Shown here piece by piece: positions 32,753-41,052 of a DNA stretch of 64,000 bases. The stretch is from the NCBI GenBank assembly GCA_019454165.1, contig CP075367.1:1404805-1468804 (forward strand), written 5' to 3'. Position 1 is the first letter of the stretch. The number at the start of each line of letters is the position of its first letter. The position numbers and the translations under genes are program-made. Below the pieces are notes generated by a model. It searched no databases and was not told the DNA's origin. It saw nothing but the letters and a program-made list of their open reading frames with translations. This DNA comes from Anaerolineales bacterium. Lineage in GTDB: Bacteria > Chloroflexota > Anaerolineae > Anaerolineales > UBA11579.

Positions 32753-35700
32753 CTACGGAGTGATATTGATCGAGCGGATGTTGCTCCAGGCACTCCAGTT
32801 GCCGGCGGCATCCATAGCGCGTACTTTCCAGTACAACACGCCTGCCGGGGGAGTGTAGTTGTTTGGTTTGTACGTGGTGACAGTGATCCCGCCATACTGC
32901 TGCACAGCAGTGTCGAAGGCAATTGATGGCGAGTACTGGATCTGATAACGCACCGCTCCCACAGATGGCTTCCATTGCACTTGCGGGAGGCCGCGTGAAG
33001 TGGAGCCATTGGCCGGCGAGGATAACTTTGGAGGCAGTGGCGCCGTGCGGTCCACGGTGAATTGGCGGACCGTGCTCCAAGGACCCGCTTCGCCATTCAC
33101 ATTCCGTCCGCGCACTCGCCAGAAGTACGTTCCTTCGCCCAGGCCAGATTCTGTCAGCGTAAGTACTCCGGAGCCTAGCGTGGTGTTGACCGCATGCGGG
33201 GGTTTGAACTGAGAGCTAGTATTGACCTGGATCTGATAGGTATCGCCATTGGCCACGGCTGACCAGTTGAAGGTGATATCCATCAAGTTCAGAACGGCAT
33301 TGTTGGCCGGGTTTGTCAGCTTAGGCGCAACGGTCACCTTCTTTGGCAGAATGGTGATCGAGCGCGGCGTGCTCCATGCGCTCCAGTTCCCCGCTGCGTC
33401 CACTGCGCGCACCTGCCAATACAGCGTACCCAGCGGCGGGGTGTAGCTGGCTGGCGGCTTGTAGACATTCGCTTTAATTCCGCCATACTGCTGCACGGCC
33501 GTGTCAAAGGCAATTGACGGCGAAAACTCGATCTGATAGCGCACCGCACCCGCAGGCTTGCTCCATTTGACTTGAGGAACACCGCGTGCGGTGGATCCAT
33601 CGGCTGGCCCAGTCAAGTTCGGGGCAGCAGGCGCAGTGCGGTCAACGATGAATTTGCCGGTAGCGCTCCAGGGGCCGGCTTCGCCGTTCACATTTCGTCC
33701 GCGTACTCGCCAGTAGTAAGTGCCTTCGGCCAGGCCAGAGTCTGTCAGCGTAAGCACCCCGGAGCCTAGCGTAGTGTTGACCGTATGAGGCGTCTTGAAC
33801 TGGGCATTGGTGCTGATCTGGATGTGATAGGTATCACCTTGTGCAACGGCTGCCCAGTTGAAGACAATGCTTGCCAGGTTCAAAGAGGCATTGTTGGCTG
33901 GGGTTGTCAGCTTGGGTGCTACTGTGACCAGTTTCGGCAGAATGGTGATAGAGCGAGCATTGCTCCAGCCACTCCAGTTTCCAGCTGCATCCACCGCGCG
34001 GACCCGCCAATACAGCGTGCCCAACGGCGGGTTGTAGCCGCTTGGCTTGTAGGTAGTCGTCTTGATGCCGCCGTATTCCTGCAGCGCGGTGTCGAAAGCT
34101 GCTGAAGTCGAATACTGGATCTGATAGCGGACTGCGCCAACAGACGGCTGCCATTGAACTTGTGGGACGCCGCGTGCTGTTGCGCCATTGGCTGGCGAAG
34201 TTAGCTTCGGCGCAGTTGGGGGCACGCGATCCAGTGTAAAACTGCGCACAGCACTCCAGGGGCCAGCATATCCCAGGTTGTTGATACCGCGTACGCGCCA
34301 GTAGTACACACCATCCGCTAGGGCAGACGGCGGCGTATACGTGAGTACTGCCCCTTGCTTGGATCTTACGATCTGCGTGAAACCCGCATCCGACGCCAGT
34401 TGGAACTGATAAGTGGCCGCGTTGGCCGCTGCATTCCAGGTGAAAACAGGCGTTGGATTGGTTGTGAACATATTGTTGGCCGGCCCGGTCAGCGAAGGTT
34501 GTGCGGCTGGGGACCCCGTGCCAGTAATGATCGTTATGGTAAAGCTGGTTGCATTCTGTGAATCAATCCGAACGCGGATTTTTGCCGCTGAGTCAGTAAA
34601 CGTTTCACCTACTACCCACTGTCCGCCTGCGTCACTTGGATCTCCATTATTGTCTGCGTCAACGACATGTGCTGGCTCATTTCGGCCTGTATTCACATGG
34701 GCAATGATTACTGCCTGTCCAGGTATGCCCAAGTCATAACCGATTAACTGACGGGCTTCTACAGTGTAGTAGTTTGTACTCGACCCATTAATGGGGATGC
34801 GAGCCATCAGATATCTGTTGGAATTGTTAGTAGGTTGGGCGAGTCTATCAAGTGTGATAGTGACTTCACCATTCGATGGCGGAACGAATATCTTGCTGCT
34901 GGGTATCCAGCCTAATCTTTGTTTATGGTATGCCAGAGTATGTGGAGCTACACAGCCATATGTAGGATCATTTACGAAGCACCAGACGCCGCCCATAACA
35001 TCCCAACCCCCAGCTATGGAATGTGGCAGGCCAAAAGAGTGTCCCATTTCGTGGGCAGTGATTACTTGCGTGTGGCTCCACAAGGGCATCCAGGTCATCG
35101 GCCAGTTCTTGGTAACACCATCTAGTGTCATCCATTGACTGGCGCCGCCCCAGGCACAACATCCGAGATTTTGATTGAAGAAGATGTTAATGCCTGCAAA
35201 GGCAGCAAAATTCACACTACTATTCGCAACATTGGTGCAATCCTCGGCCATCAGCCACCAATTGAGCTCCCCATTAAGCACATATGAAGCTAAGGGTTTA
35301 GGGAGGTTGAACCAACCGGCCGAGTCCGAACCAGAGATGTTCATGGCGTTGTAAGAGAGTTCTCTCCAGTAGCTACTGAGACGCGGATAAGTGTCATCTA
35401 GTAGGCGCGTGTAATACGCGCGTGGATTGGGGGTGTTTCCATGATTCGAGAAACGGCATAGAAGATTTATGTAGGGTTTTGTTCCGGTTACGGCTGCTGA
35501 GACATCCCCAGAAGCGGCCTGGGGTCCAAAACTCACCAAAGAAAGCGAGTTTACTTGTAACGCTCCGCCACCCTCGCCACCCTCTGCTGAAGCATTCATT
35601 GATTGCTGACCCATCCAGGTGCCGGAAACGGTTACATTTGCACCTTGTAATCTGGTCTCACCACCAGCAGACACAATCAGATTTGGGTGTATCAAGAGTT

Positions 35701-36142
35701 GCGTGTGGTTACCATCTTCCTCAGTTATCGAGAAGATCTTGCGCTCGTTGTTGTCGGCATCATCTCCCCAGATAATGGAAAAATACCCTGTGAGAGTAAG
35801 AGGCTGCCCCATGCCATAGACTTGCAGACCGCCCTTGTCAGGGGTAGATGTTGCTGTTTGAGTAGCAGTACCAGTTGTAGTAGCCGTAAGAGTGGCGTCA
35901 ATGGTGGCGGTTGGCTCTTCCGTAGTGGCTTCAGGCGTTTCCGTTGGCGTTGAGCTATCCGGGGTTGGACTTGGTTCAGGCGTATTCGTGTAGGTCTCGG
36001 TAGCTGTTGGAGTCGGCGTGTCGCCAGGGTCCTGAGCCAGCGCCACGCTGGGGAATGCCCCGAGCGAAATAATGACACCCAAGATCAGGGATACATAAAG
36101 CAACGCTTTAGAAAAGGAAATAGTCTTTGAAGCCGATGTCAT
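32753..36142 (-). CDS. Secreted zinc metalloprotease-like protein with Fn3-type repeats
   Basis: 1129 residues. A signal peptide (about 1-36, FPSVALA) is followed by a Thr/Pro/Glu stalk (40-102). A metalloprotease-like domain (about 220-545) contains HEMGHSFGLPH (364-374), an HExxHxxGxxH zinc site of the M6/M11 or gametolysin kind. Six Fn3-like domains start near 548, 642, 741, 839, 938 and 1035; the last four are two copies of a 197-residue unit. Each ends with a GxxYWRVRxxxxxG-like strand. The protein should be exported and may digest or bind extracellular polymers. AGGAGG precedes the ATG. The catalytic part is clearly less GC-rich than its neighbours. Confidence 0.9.
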   Translation of the reverse strand: MTSASKTISFSKALLYVSLILGVIISLGAFPSVALAQDPGDTPTPTATETYTNTPEPSPTPDSSTPTETPEATTEEPTATIDATLTATTTGTATQTATSTPDKGGLQVYGMGQPLTLTGYFSIIWGDDADNNERKIFSITEEDGNHTQLLIHPNLIVSAGGETRLQGANVTVSGTWMGQQSMNASAEGGEGGGALQVNSLSLVSFGPQAASGDVSAAVTGTKPYINLLCRFSNHGNTPNPRAYYTRLLDDTYPRLSSYWRELSYNAMNISGSDSAGWFNLPKPLASYVLNGELNWWLMAEDCTNVANSSVNFAAFAGINIFFNQNLGCCAWGGASQWMTLDGVTKNWPMTWMPLWSHTQVITAHEMGHSFGLPHSIAGGWDVMGGVWCFVNDPTYGCVAPHTLAYHKQRLGWIPSSKIFVPPSNGEVTITLDRLAQPTNNSNRYLMARIPINGSSTNYYTVEARQLIGYDLGIPGQAVIIAHVNTGRNEPAHVVDADNNGDPSDAGGQWVVGETFTDSAAKIRVRIDSQNATSFTITIITGTGSPAAQPSLTGPANNMFTTNPTPVFTWNAAANAATYQFQLASDAGFTQIVRSKQGAVLTYTPPSALADGVYYWRVRGINNLGYAGPWSAVRSFTLDRVPPTAPKLTSPANGATARGVPQVQWQPSVGAVRYQIQYSTSAAFDTALQEYGGIKTTTYKPSGYNPPLGTLYWRVRAVDAAGNWSGWSNARSITILPKLVTVAPKLTTPANNASLNLASIVFNWAAVAQGDTYHIQISTNAQFKTPHTVNTTLGSGVLTLTDSGLAEGTYYWRVRGRNVNGEAGPWSATGKFIVDRTAPAAPNLTGPADGSTARGVPQVKWSKPAGAVRYQIEFSPSIAFDTAVQQYGGIKANVYKPPASYTPPLGTLYWQVRAVDAAGNWSAWSTPRSITILPKKVTVAPKLTNPANNAVLNLMDITFNWSAVANGDTYQIQVNTSSQFKPPHAVNTTLGSGVLTLTESGLGEGTYFWRVRGRNVNGEAGPWSTVRQFTVDRTAPLPPKLSSPANGSTSRGLPQVQWKPSVGAVRYQIQYSPSIAFDTAVQQYGGITVTTYKPNNYTPPAGVLYWKVRAMDAAGNWSAWSNIRSINITP
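32756..33922 (-). repeat. Two tandem 591-bp Fn3-pair units
   Basis: DNA for residues 741-937 (about 33922-33332) and 938-1129 (about 33331-32756) is highly similar. Both have the order VAPKLT-x-PANNA, GSGVLTLT-x-SGL, RVRGRNVNGEAGPWS, FSPSIAFDTAVQQYGG (or YSPSIAF...), DAAGNWSAWS. It indicates recent internal duplication. Confidence 0.85.
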
Positions 36143-36245
36143 GCTCTGTCCTCCTGGCGACTTGAGGCAATTTATAATTCATTAAAAGTACCTGTATCAA
36201 GCAGATATGGACTGCATTTGTCCCTCAGTTGTGGGCGGGTTGGCG

Positions 36246-36251
36246 TATACT
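36246..36251 (+). promoter_or_regulatory. -10 box of the radical SAM gene (leaderless)
   Basis: TATACT ends 7 nt before the ATG at 36259. Confidence 0.5.
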
Positions 36252-36258
36252 TACATCT

Positions 36259-37884
36259 ATGGCGCTCGATATACGTTCCGCTTCCGTCAATAAGCTCTGG
36301 CAGGGGGTGCGCAGCGACACCGCCAACTTCCTGGCCGCCTTCTCCCAGCCTGAAAAACCCCGCCTTGGGTTACATACCTACGACATCGCCATGGCCAATG
36401 GGCGCAGCATGCGTATTCACCTGCGCATCGAGCCCAGCGGCAACGGCGTCATGTTCGTGGATGTGACCGATGTCGTGCACCTCAACCACACCGCGGCGCT
36501 GATGGCCAAGATGGCGCTCGACGGTGTGCCACGGGCGCAGGCGCGGGCGCGCATCGGCGGCTGGCATCCCGACGTGCCGCTGGCCCAGATCGAGCGCGAG
36601 CTGCAGCAGATCTACGACATGGTCGAGGGCTTTGCCCACCCGGACGGCGACTGCCCGACCTGTGAGCTGAGCGATACCCTGGAAATGTCGCCCATGTTCA
36701 GCGTGGAAGTCAATGCGCCTTACAAGGTGGACATCGCGCTGACCTATGGCTGCAACAACGAGTGCCCGCACTGCTACAACGAGGCTGACCGCCTCAACAT
36801 GCCCTCGCTGCCGCTGGCGGACTGGTACGCCGTGCTCGACCGTCTGGCTGAGCTGGGTGTGCCGCACCTCATCCTCACCGGCGGCGAGGCGACCCTGCAC
36901 CCGGACCTGCCGCAAGTCATCCGCTACGCCGACCAGCTCGGAATGGTGGTGGGGCTAAACACGAACGGCCGCCACATCGCCCACAACGAATACATGCAAG
37001 AGCTTGCCGAAGCCGGCTTGAACCATGTGCAATTCACGCTCGACTCCAGCCGGCCGGATGTGCACAACGCCATGATGGGCGCCAAGGCCTGGCACCAGAC
37101 GGTACAGGGCATCGAGAACGCCATTGCCAGCCGGGTGCATGTGATCACCAACACCACGCTGATGCGCGCCAACATGGGCCATGTGGAAGAGATTATTGAG
37201 TTCCTCTATTCGCTCGGTATCCGCACCTTTGCGATGAACGGCCTGATCTACTCCGGCGGCGGCTTTGCGCACTCCAACGCCATCGATGAAAAAGAGATGC
37301 CGGCGTTGCTGGTGCGCGTGCGCGACAAGGCCCGCGAGCTGGGCATGCGCTTCCTGTGGTACACGCCCACCGAGTACTGCCGCATGTCGCCGGTTGAGCT
37401 TGAAATTGGCGCCAAGCGCTGCAACGCCGGCGAGTACTCGCTGTGCATCGAACCCAATGGGGATGTGCTCCCGTGCCAGTCGTACTATGTTTCGGCTGGC
37501 AACATCCTGCACGACCCCTGGGAGAAGATCTGGGATGGCGAGCTGTTCCGCAGCTTCCGCTACCGCGAACTGGATCCCAAAGGCTACGGCCTGCCCGAGA
37601 AATGCTGGACCTGCCCGGACCTGCCGCTGTGTGGCGGCGGCTGCCGCATCGAGCGTGAAGCCCGTGACGGCGTGCGCGTCGCCGAGGGCAGCGGGGGCGG
37701 TTGCTCTGGCTGCAGCGGCAGCTGCGGCACGGGCAGCTCGGCGCACCAGGTCAAGGGGCACTCGCACACGGCGGGCTATATCCCGGCGGGCGGTTTCGTG
37801 CCTTCGCCCAGCACCACGCGCACCAAGACGCGCGCCAGCGGTAACTTTGACATGATCGGCCTGGATGAGATCGGCGTCCAGTAA
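36259..37884 (+). CDS. Radical SAM/SPASM protein with Cys-rich C-terminal motif
   Basis: 541 residues. An N-terminal domain (about 35-100, with VDVTDVVHLNHTAALMAKMA) is shared with the paralogue at 39889. An extra CPTC pair is at 132-135. The radical SAM core has CNNECPHC (C165, C169, C172) and LILTGGEATLHPDL. The C-terminal SPASM-type region has C388, C396, C406, C449, C452, C458 and C462 (LCIEPNGDVLPCQSYY, CWTCPDLPLCGGGC). The last 65 residues are a Gly/Ser/Cys stretch (GGGCSGCSGSCGTGSS, C482, C485, C489) and a flexible tail. SPASM enzymes usually modify peptides. Substrates may be the Cys-rich tails of this locus. I see no separate precursor-peptide gene. Confidence 0.92.
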   Translation: MALDIRSASVNKLWQGVRSDTANFLAAFSQPEKPRLGLHTYDIAMANGRSMRIHLRIEPSGNGVMFVDVTDVVHLNHTAALMAKMALDGVPRAQARARIGGWHPDVPLAQIERELQQIYDMVEGFAHPDGDCPTCELSDTLEMSPMFSVEVNAPYKVDIALTYGCNNECPHCYNEADRLNMPSLPLADWYAVLDRLAELGVPHLILTGGEATLHPDLPQVIRYADQLGMVVGLNTNGRHIAHNEYMQELAEAGLNHVQFTLDSSRPDVHNAMMGAKAWHQTVQGIENAIASRVHVITNTTLMRANMGHVEEIIEFLYSLGIRTFAMNGLIYSGGGFAHSNAIDEKEMPALLVRVRDKARELGMRFLWYTPTEYCRMSPVELEIGAKRCNAGEYSLCIEPNGDVLPCQSYYVSAGNILHDPWEKIWDGELFRSFRYRELDPKGYGLPEKCWTCPDLPLCGGGCRIEREARDGVRVAEGSGGGCSGCSGSCGTGSSAHQVKGHSHTAGYIPAGGFVPSPSTTRTKTRASGNFDMIGLDEIGVQ

Positions 37885-37894
37885 CGAAAAACTG

Positions 37895-38076
37895 AACCAC
37901 AAAGACACAAAGAGCACAAAGAATTTCTGTTTATTCATTTCTGATTGTTGATGAGTTAACTGCCCATTTCGGCATCGCGAACCGGGCAGGAAACTTTGCA
38001 CAAGCTTCAACTTGATTGCAACTGATAAGTAGTTCTTTGTGTCTTTGTGTCTTTGTGTCCTTCGTGTCTTTGTGGT
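37895..38076. repeat. CACAAAGACACAAAG inverted-repeat element
   Basis: Left end AACCACAAAGACACAAAGAG, right end GTCTTTGTGTCCTTCGTGTC then TTTGTGGT in inverse order, around about 110 bp of unique AT-rich sequence. It fills most of the gap between the radical SAM gene and the next gene. It looks like a small non-autonomous element. Confidence 0.75.
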
Positions 38077-38092
38077 GAAGGTTTGCAGCCCG

Positions 38093-38098
38093 TATAAT
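38093..38098 (+). promoter_or_regulatory. -10 box of the gene at 38106 (leaderless)
   Basis: A perfect TATAAT ends 7 nt before the ATG. Confidence 0.6.
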
Positions 38099-38105
38099 CA
38101 ATCCC

Positions 38106-39113
38106 ATGCTCCCCGCTTTTGAAGCCAACGCCATCTTGCGCATAGCCACAGCCGCCGTGTTCACGGCGTTGCTGTGGCTATTGTTCTTGCAGCTGGCCCG
38201 CGGGCAGGGCAAGCTATTCTTCGCCGCCGTGGCGGCCGGGTTGCTGGTCGTATTCGCCTATTCGCCCCTGTCGCAGGTGCTTGCTTTCGTACCGCTGCTG
38301 GGCCTGCTGGCGTGGGCCGCTTGGCGCCGGCAGCAGGCGGCGGGTTACCAGCCCGCCGTTGCCCGCATTGAAGGCGGCGGGGTCAAGCGTGGCCTCACAC
38401 CGCCCGAGGCGGCTGTGCTGCTGGGGCGTCCGATCAACATCACGCTGACACTGCTGTTGTTCGAGCTGCTGCGCAAGGGCATTCTGCGCCAAACAAGCGG
38501 TGAGCCATTCACGGTTGAGGTGGCCGAGGCGTTCCGCACGCACGGGTCGGCCCTGACCGCCCAGGAGCGCGGCGAGCGCCGCCGCCTGGCCGCCCAGGCC
38601 ATCAACGCGGCCCTGCACGCCTTTGAGGAGCCGTTCCTCGAGATCATCGAGAGCCATCCCGGCGTCCCGGTGCGCCAGCTCGACCTCGGCGTGGCGGTGC
38701 AGCCGCTGGTGCGCTATGTGGCCGGGCGGGCAGGCGGATACAGCCTCGACGAGACGCGGGTCTACTACGACCTCATCATTGACCGTGCCCCCAAGGAAGC
38801 CCGCAGCGACGGCAAGCTGACCTTTGACCGTGAGCGAGTATTCAACCGCAATCTGGGTTGGGTGCTGCTGGTCAAGGATGGAGACTTCGTCTCCATCCTT
38901 GACCAGCCGGATTATTCCTACGTGCCGCAGTGGCTGCGCAAGCAGCCGGTGCCGCTGGGCAACCGCACCTTCGCCAGCTGGGTGCAGGCGGTCTACGCCG
39001 AGCTCGACGGCGTGGTCGACGAGCGCGACGTCAAGCTGGAGCTCGGCGACGAGAACGACGCGGTGACCGCCGCGCTGCTAGGCGATATTCGCAGAACTAC
39101 GTTTTATGGGTAG
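38106..39113 (+). CDS. Membrane protein sharing a domain with the Cys-tailed protein
   Basis: 335 residues. Two or three membrane helices lie at 10-75. A cytoplasmic part follows with GGGVKRGLTPPEAAVLLGRP (about 90-109), matched by GHGIKRGLTAPEAAILLEQP in the protein at 41052. FDRERVFNRNLGWVLL likewise matches FDENLEWTML, and both are followed by a conserved PQWL/PRWY turn. So the two are paralogues in this domain, which resembles the cytoplasmic part of DUF2207-like proteins. It lacks the extracellular domain and the Cys tail. It lies downstream of the radical SAM gene and upstream of the AT-rich insert. Function unknown. Confidence 0.75.
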   Translation: MLPAFEANAILRIATAAVFTALLWLLFLQLARGQGKLFFAAVAAGLLVVFAYSPLSQVLAFVPLLGLLAWAAWRRQQAAGYQPAVARIEGGGVKRGLTPPEAAVLLGRPINITLTLLLFELLRKGILRQTSGEPFTVEVAEAFRTHGSALTAQERGERRRLAAQAINAALHAFEEPFLEIIESHPGVPVRQLDLGVAVQPLVRYVAGRAGGYSLDETRVYYDLIIDRAPKEARSDGKLTFDRERVFNRNLGWVLLVKDGDFVSILDQPDYSYVPQWLRKQPVPLGNRTFASWVQAVYAELDGVVDERDVKLELGDENDAVTAALLGDIRRTTFYG

Positions 39114-39141
39114 TTTCCCCATAAATCCTAAGTTTAAAGAG

Positions 39142-39169
39142 AAACTTCGTAAGAACGAAGTTTTTCTTT
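39142..39169 (+). terminator. Terminator after the gene at 38106
   Basis: AAACTTCGT-AAGA-ACGAAGTTT followed by T-rich TTCTTTG. It is at the left edge of the AT-rich insert. Confidence 0.75.
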
Positions 39170-39203
39170 GACTTGCTTAATCAGAAATGAGCAATCTTAA
39201 TGC

Positions 39204-39383
39204 TTACTTCTTTTTGGTAGCTTTCTTAGTTGCTTTTTTGGTCACCTTCTTTACCGTTTTCTTTGCTCTCTTCACAACTTTCTTTGCCGACTTCTTGATA
39301 TTGCGCCAGCGTCTAGTCCCATCGCCTCCACCTGAATCTTCGTTACTTAGATGGACATTTGACCACTTGTCTATTATTATCAT
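39204..39383 (-). CDS. Lys-rich histone-H1-like mini-protein
   Basis: 59 residues. An N-terminal part, MIIIDKWSNVHLSNEDSGGG, precedes a C-terminal half of Lys repeats (KKSAKKVVKRAKKTVKK, then TKKATKKATKKK). GAGGGA lies a few bases before the ATG at 39383. The AKK/TKK pattern is like the tails of bacterial histone-H1-like DNA-binding proteins. The opposite strand is open but would give an odd hydrophobic run, the mirror of these Lys codons. It diverges from the membrane-protein gene at 39405. Confidence 0.72.
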   Translation of the reverse strand: MIIIDKWSNVHLSNEDSGGGDGTRRWRNIKKSAKKVVKRAKKTVKKVTKKATKKATKKK

Positions 39384-39404
39384 CTTCCCTCTAGTAAGCA
39401 GACA

Positions 39405-39887
39405 ATGACACTCAATAACTTTAAGCTGGAAGCAGCTATCGAGGAACTAAGAGACCAGTATAAGCAGCTGGGGCTCAATGCGGGGATTATAGACGATAAG
39501 CTTAAGGGCTTACTTTCCAATTCGAGTATTTTAGTTACTTTGTTTGCTGGTCTAAATTCTGCCAAATTGCTAGCTGCAATAGCAACTTCTAAAATCTGTA
39601 TCCCGTTAGCTATTTCTGCTGCCTTCTTGTTCTTGCTTGTTGTTTGCTTTGTTGGGCTATGGCCTCAAAACTATAAGCAACCCTTTCAAGCAGCTAACCT
39701 CAAAAAACTCTTTCTTGAGAAGCGTACTAAAGGCGATGTACTTGAACAGATTGTAAACAACTATGTTGCCCGCATTGCGGAATTTGAGGCCTTAAATAGA
39801 CAAAAAGCTCAATGGCTTGAACTAGCTTACTTTGGATTTGTATTAGTTATCGTGTTGATACTTATGTTTACTTTTATTGCGATCTAG
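39405..39887 (+). CDS. AT-rich three-helix membrane protein
   Basis: 160 residues. An N-terminal helical region (about 1-35, LEAAIEELRDQYKQLGLNAG) is followed by a weak hydrophobic segment (SILVTLFAGLNSAKLLAA), a strong one (64-87, IPLAISAAFLFLLVVCFVGL), a cytoplasmic helical stretch, and a last helix (about 138-158, FGFVLVIVLILMFTFIAI). The base composition is far less GC-rich than the flanks, so it is probably acquired. The topology recalls small SLATT-type membrane effectors, but I cannot support that by motif. It ends 1 bp from the minus-strand operon. Confidence 0.7.
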   Translation: MTLNNFKLEAAIEELRDQYKQLGLNAGIIDDKLKGLLSNSSILVTLFAGLNSAKLLAAIATSKICIPLAISAAFLFLLVVCFVGLWPQNYKQPFQAANLKKLFLEKRTKGDVLEQIVNNYVARIAEFEALNRQKAQWLELAYFGFVLVIVLILMFTFIAI

Positions 39888-39888
39888 G

Positions 39889-41052
39889 TTACCCCCAGAT
39901 CGCGTCCCACGCATCCCGCACAAAGTTGCCCAGCACCTTGTTCGTGCCCTGGCCGGGCAGCACATCGCCGTCTGGCTCCACGTACAACCAGGCCTTGCCT
40001 GCGCCCTGGGGCGTATCCTGGCCGTGCGCGGCTGCCAGCTCCAGCGACACCGGGTTGAGCGCCGAATACGGTACCGGCAGGTCCCACACCAGCGGCAAGT
40101 TCAGCGCGTTGGCGTGGTCGCGGGCGGCGTGCAGCGCCTCGCTGAGCGAAGTATCCGCTTCGCTCAGCGAGAGGGCGCGGATGCCGCTGCCGGAGAGCTT
40201 GTCGATCAGGGCATTGGCCTGGGCGGCATTCTCCTTGGTCAGCGTCAGATGGGCGGCGATGAAGATGTCATCGTTCAGCACTTCACGCCAATAGGCAAAG
40301 CTGGCCAGCGAGTCCCAGGTCTGCGTGCCGCTGGGCTGCAGCACGATCATGGCGTGGTCCAGGCCCGCGTCCAGCAGGGTTTTGAGGTAGCGCGTATCGG
40401 TCAGCTTGTGGCCGTCGGTCACCAGGCCGGTCACCAGGCCGCGCGCCTCGGCGTGCTGTAGCAGCTCGGCCAGGTCTTCGCGCAGGGTCGGCTCGCCGCC
40501 GGTGAAGGTGATGTGCGGTATGCCGGCCGCGTACGCCTTGTCGATCACCTGCTTCCACTCCTCGGTGGTCAGCTCGCGCTCGACCCGCTTGCTGGGTGCC
40601 GCATCCGCAGGCGCGCCCTCGGGCAGGCGATAGGTCAGGGCAATATCCAGGCGATAGGGCGCGCTCAGGTCCTCATAGGGCGTGGCGCGGTCCACATCAA
40701 GATAGGTGACCGGGTCCAGGTCAGGCGTTTCGATCAGGGTCTGGATGGTCTTGGCGAACTCGGCGTAGTCCTCGGCGGCGTGCTTTTTGTCGGTGCTGTA
40801 GCGCTTGGCGACCTGCTCAGCGACCTGCTCCGGCGGGGTCAGGCGGATGAAGTGCCAGGCCATCTCCGTAGCAGTCTGGTTGAGGTGCAGCACGGTGCTG
40901 GCGTTGATGACCAGCAGGCCTTCGCCGCCCGGCTCGACCCGCAGGTGCAGGCGGTAGTGGTTGGGGTGGCTGGCGGGCGAGGTGTACGAGAACAGCCCGG
41001 GTTCCAGAGGCTGGGCCTTTTCGCCGCCGCGCAGTTTGTCTAGAAAGCCCAT
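39889..41052 (-). CDS. Cysteine-free radical-SAM-fold paralogue
   Basis: 387 residues from the ATG at 41052 (its A overlaps the stop of the Cys-tailed gene, TAATG). Its N-terminal domain (RLHLRVEPGGEGLLVINAST, LHLNQTATEM) matches that of the radical SAM protein at 36259. The strand LDIALTYRLPEGAPADAAP replaces LTYGCNNECPHC, so the iron-sulfur cysteines are gone. ITFTGGEPTLREDL is kept, and VEPDGDVLPGQGTNKVLGNF replaces the SPASM Cys region. There is no Cys anywhere in the protein. It cannot carry the usual 4Fe-4S clusters, so it is probably a binding or scaffold partner. Comparable non-catalytic partners are known for some enzyme families. Confidence 0.88.
   Translation of the reverse strand: MGFLDKLRGGEKAQPLEPGLFSYTSPASHPNHYRLHLRVEPGGEGLLVINASTVLHLNQTATEMAWHFIRLTPPEQVAEQVAKRYSTDKKHAAEDYAEFAKTIQTLIETPDLDPVTYLDVDRATPYEDLSAPYRLDIALTYRLPEGAPADAAPSKRVERELTTEEWKQVIDKAYAAGIPHITFTGGEPTLREDLAELLQHAEARGLVTGLVTDGHKLTDTRYLKTLLDAGLDHAMIVLQPSGTQTWDSLASFAYWREVLNDDIFIAAHLTLTKENAAQANALIDKLSGSGIRALSLSEADTSLSEALHAARDHANALNLPLVWDLPVPYSALNPVSLELAAAHGQDTPQGAGKAWLYVEPDGDVLPGQGTNKVLGNFVRDAWDAIWG

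Noticed and set aside
32653..33096. Upstream extension of the methyltransferase frame
   Set aside because: It overlaps the metalloprotease gene and its Fn3 repeats; a TATAAT box directly before 32652 gives a better start.
39187..39408. Hydrophobic 73-residue plus-strand frame
   Set aside because: It is the mirror of Lys codons in the minus-strand gene at 39204-39383, which has a ribosome-binding site and sensible ordering.
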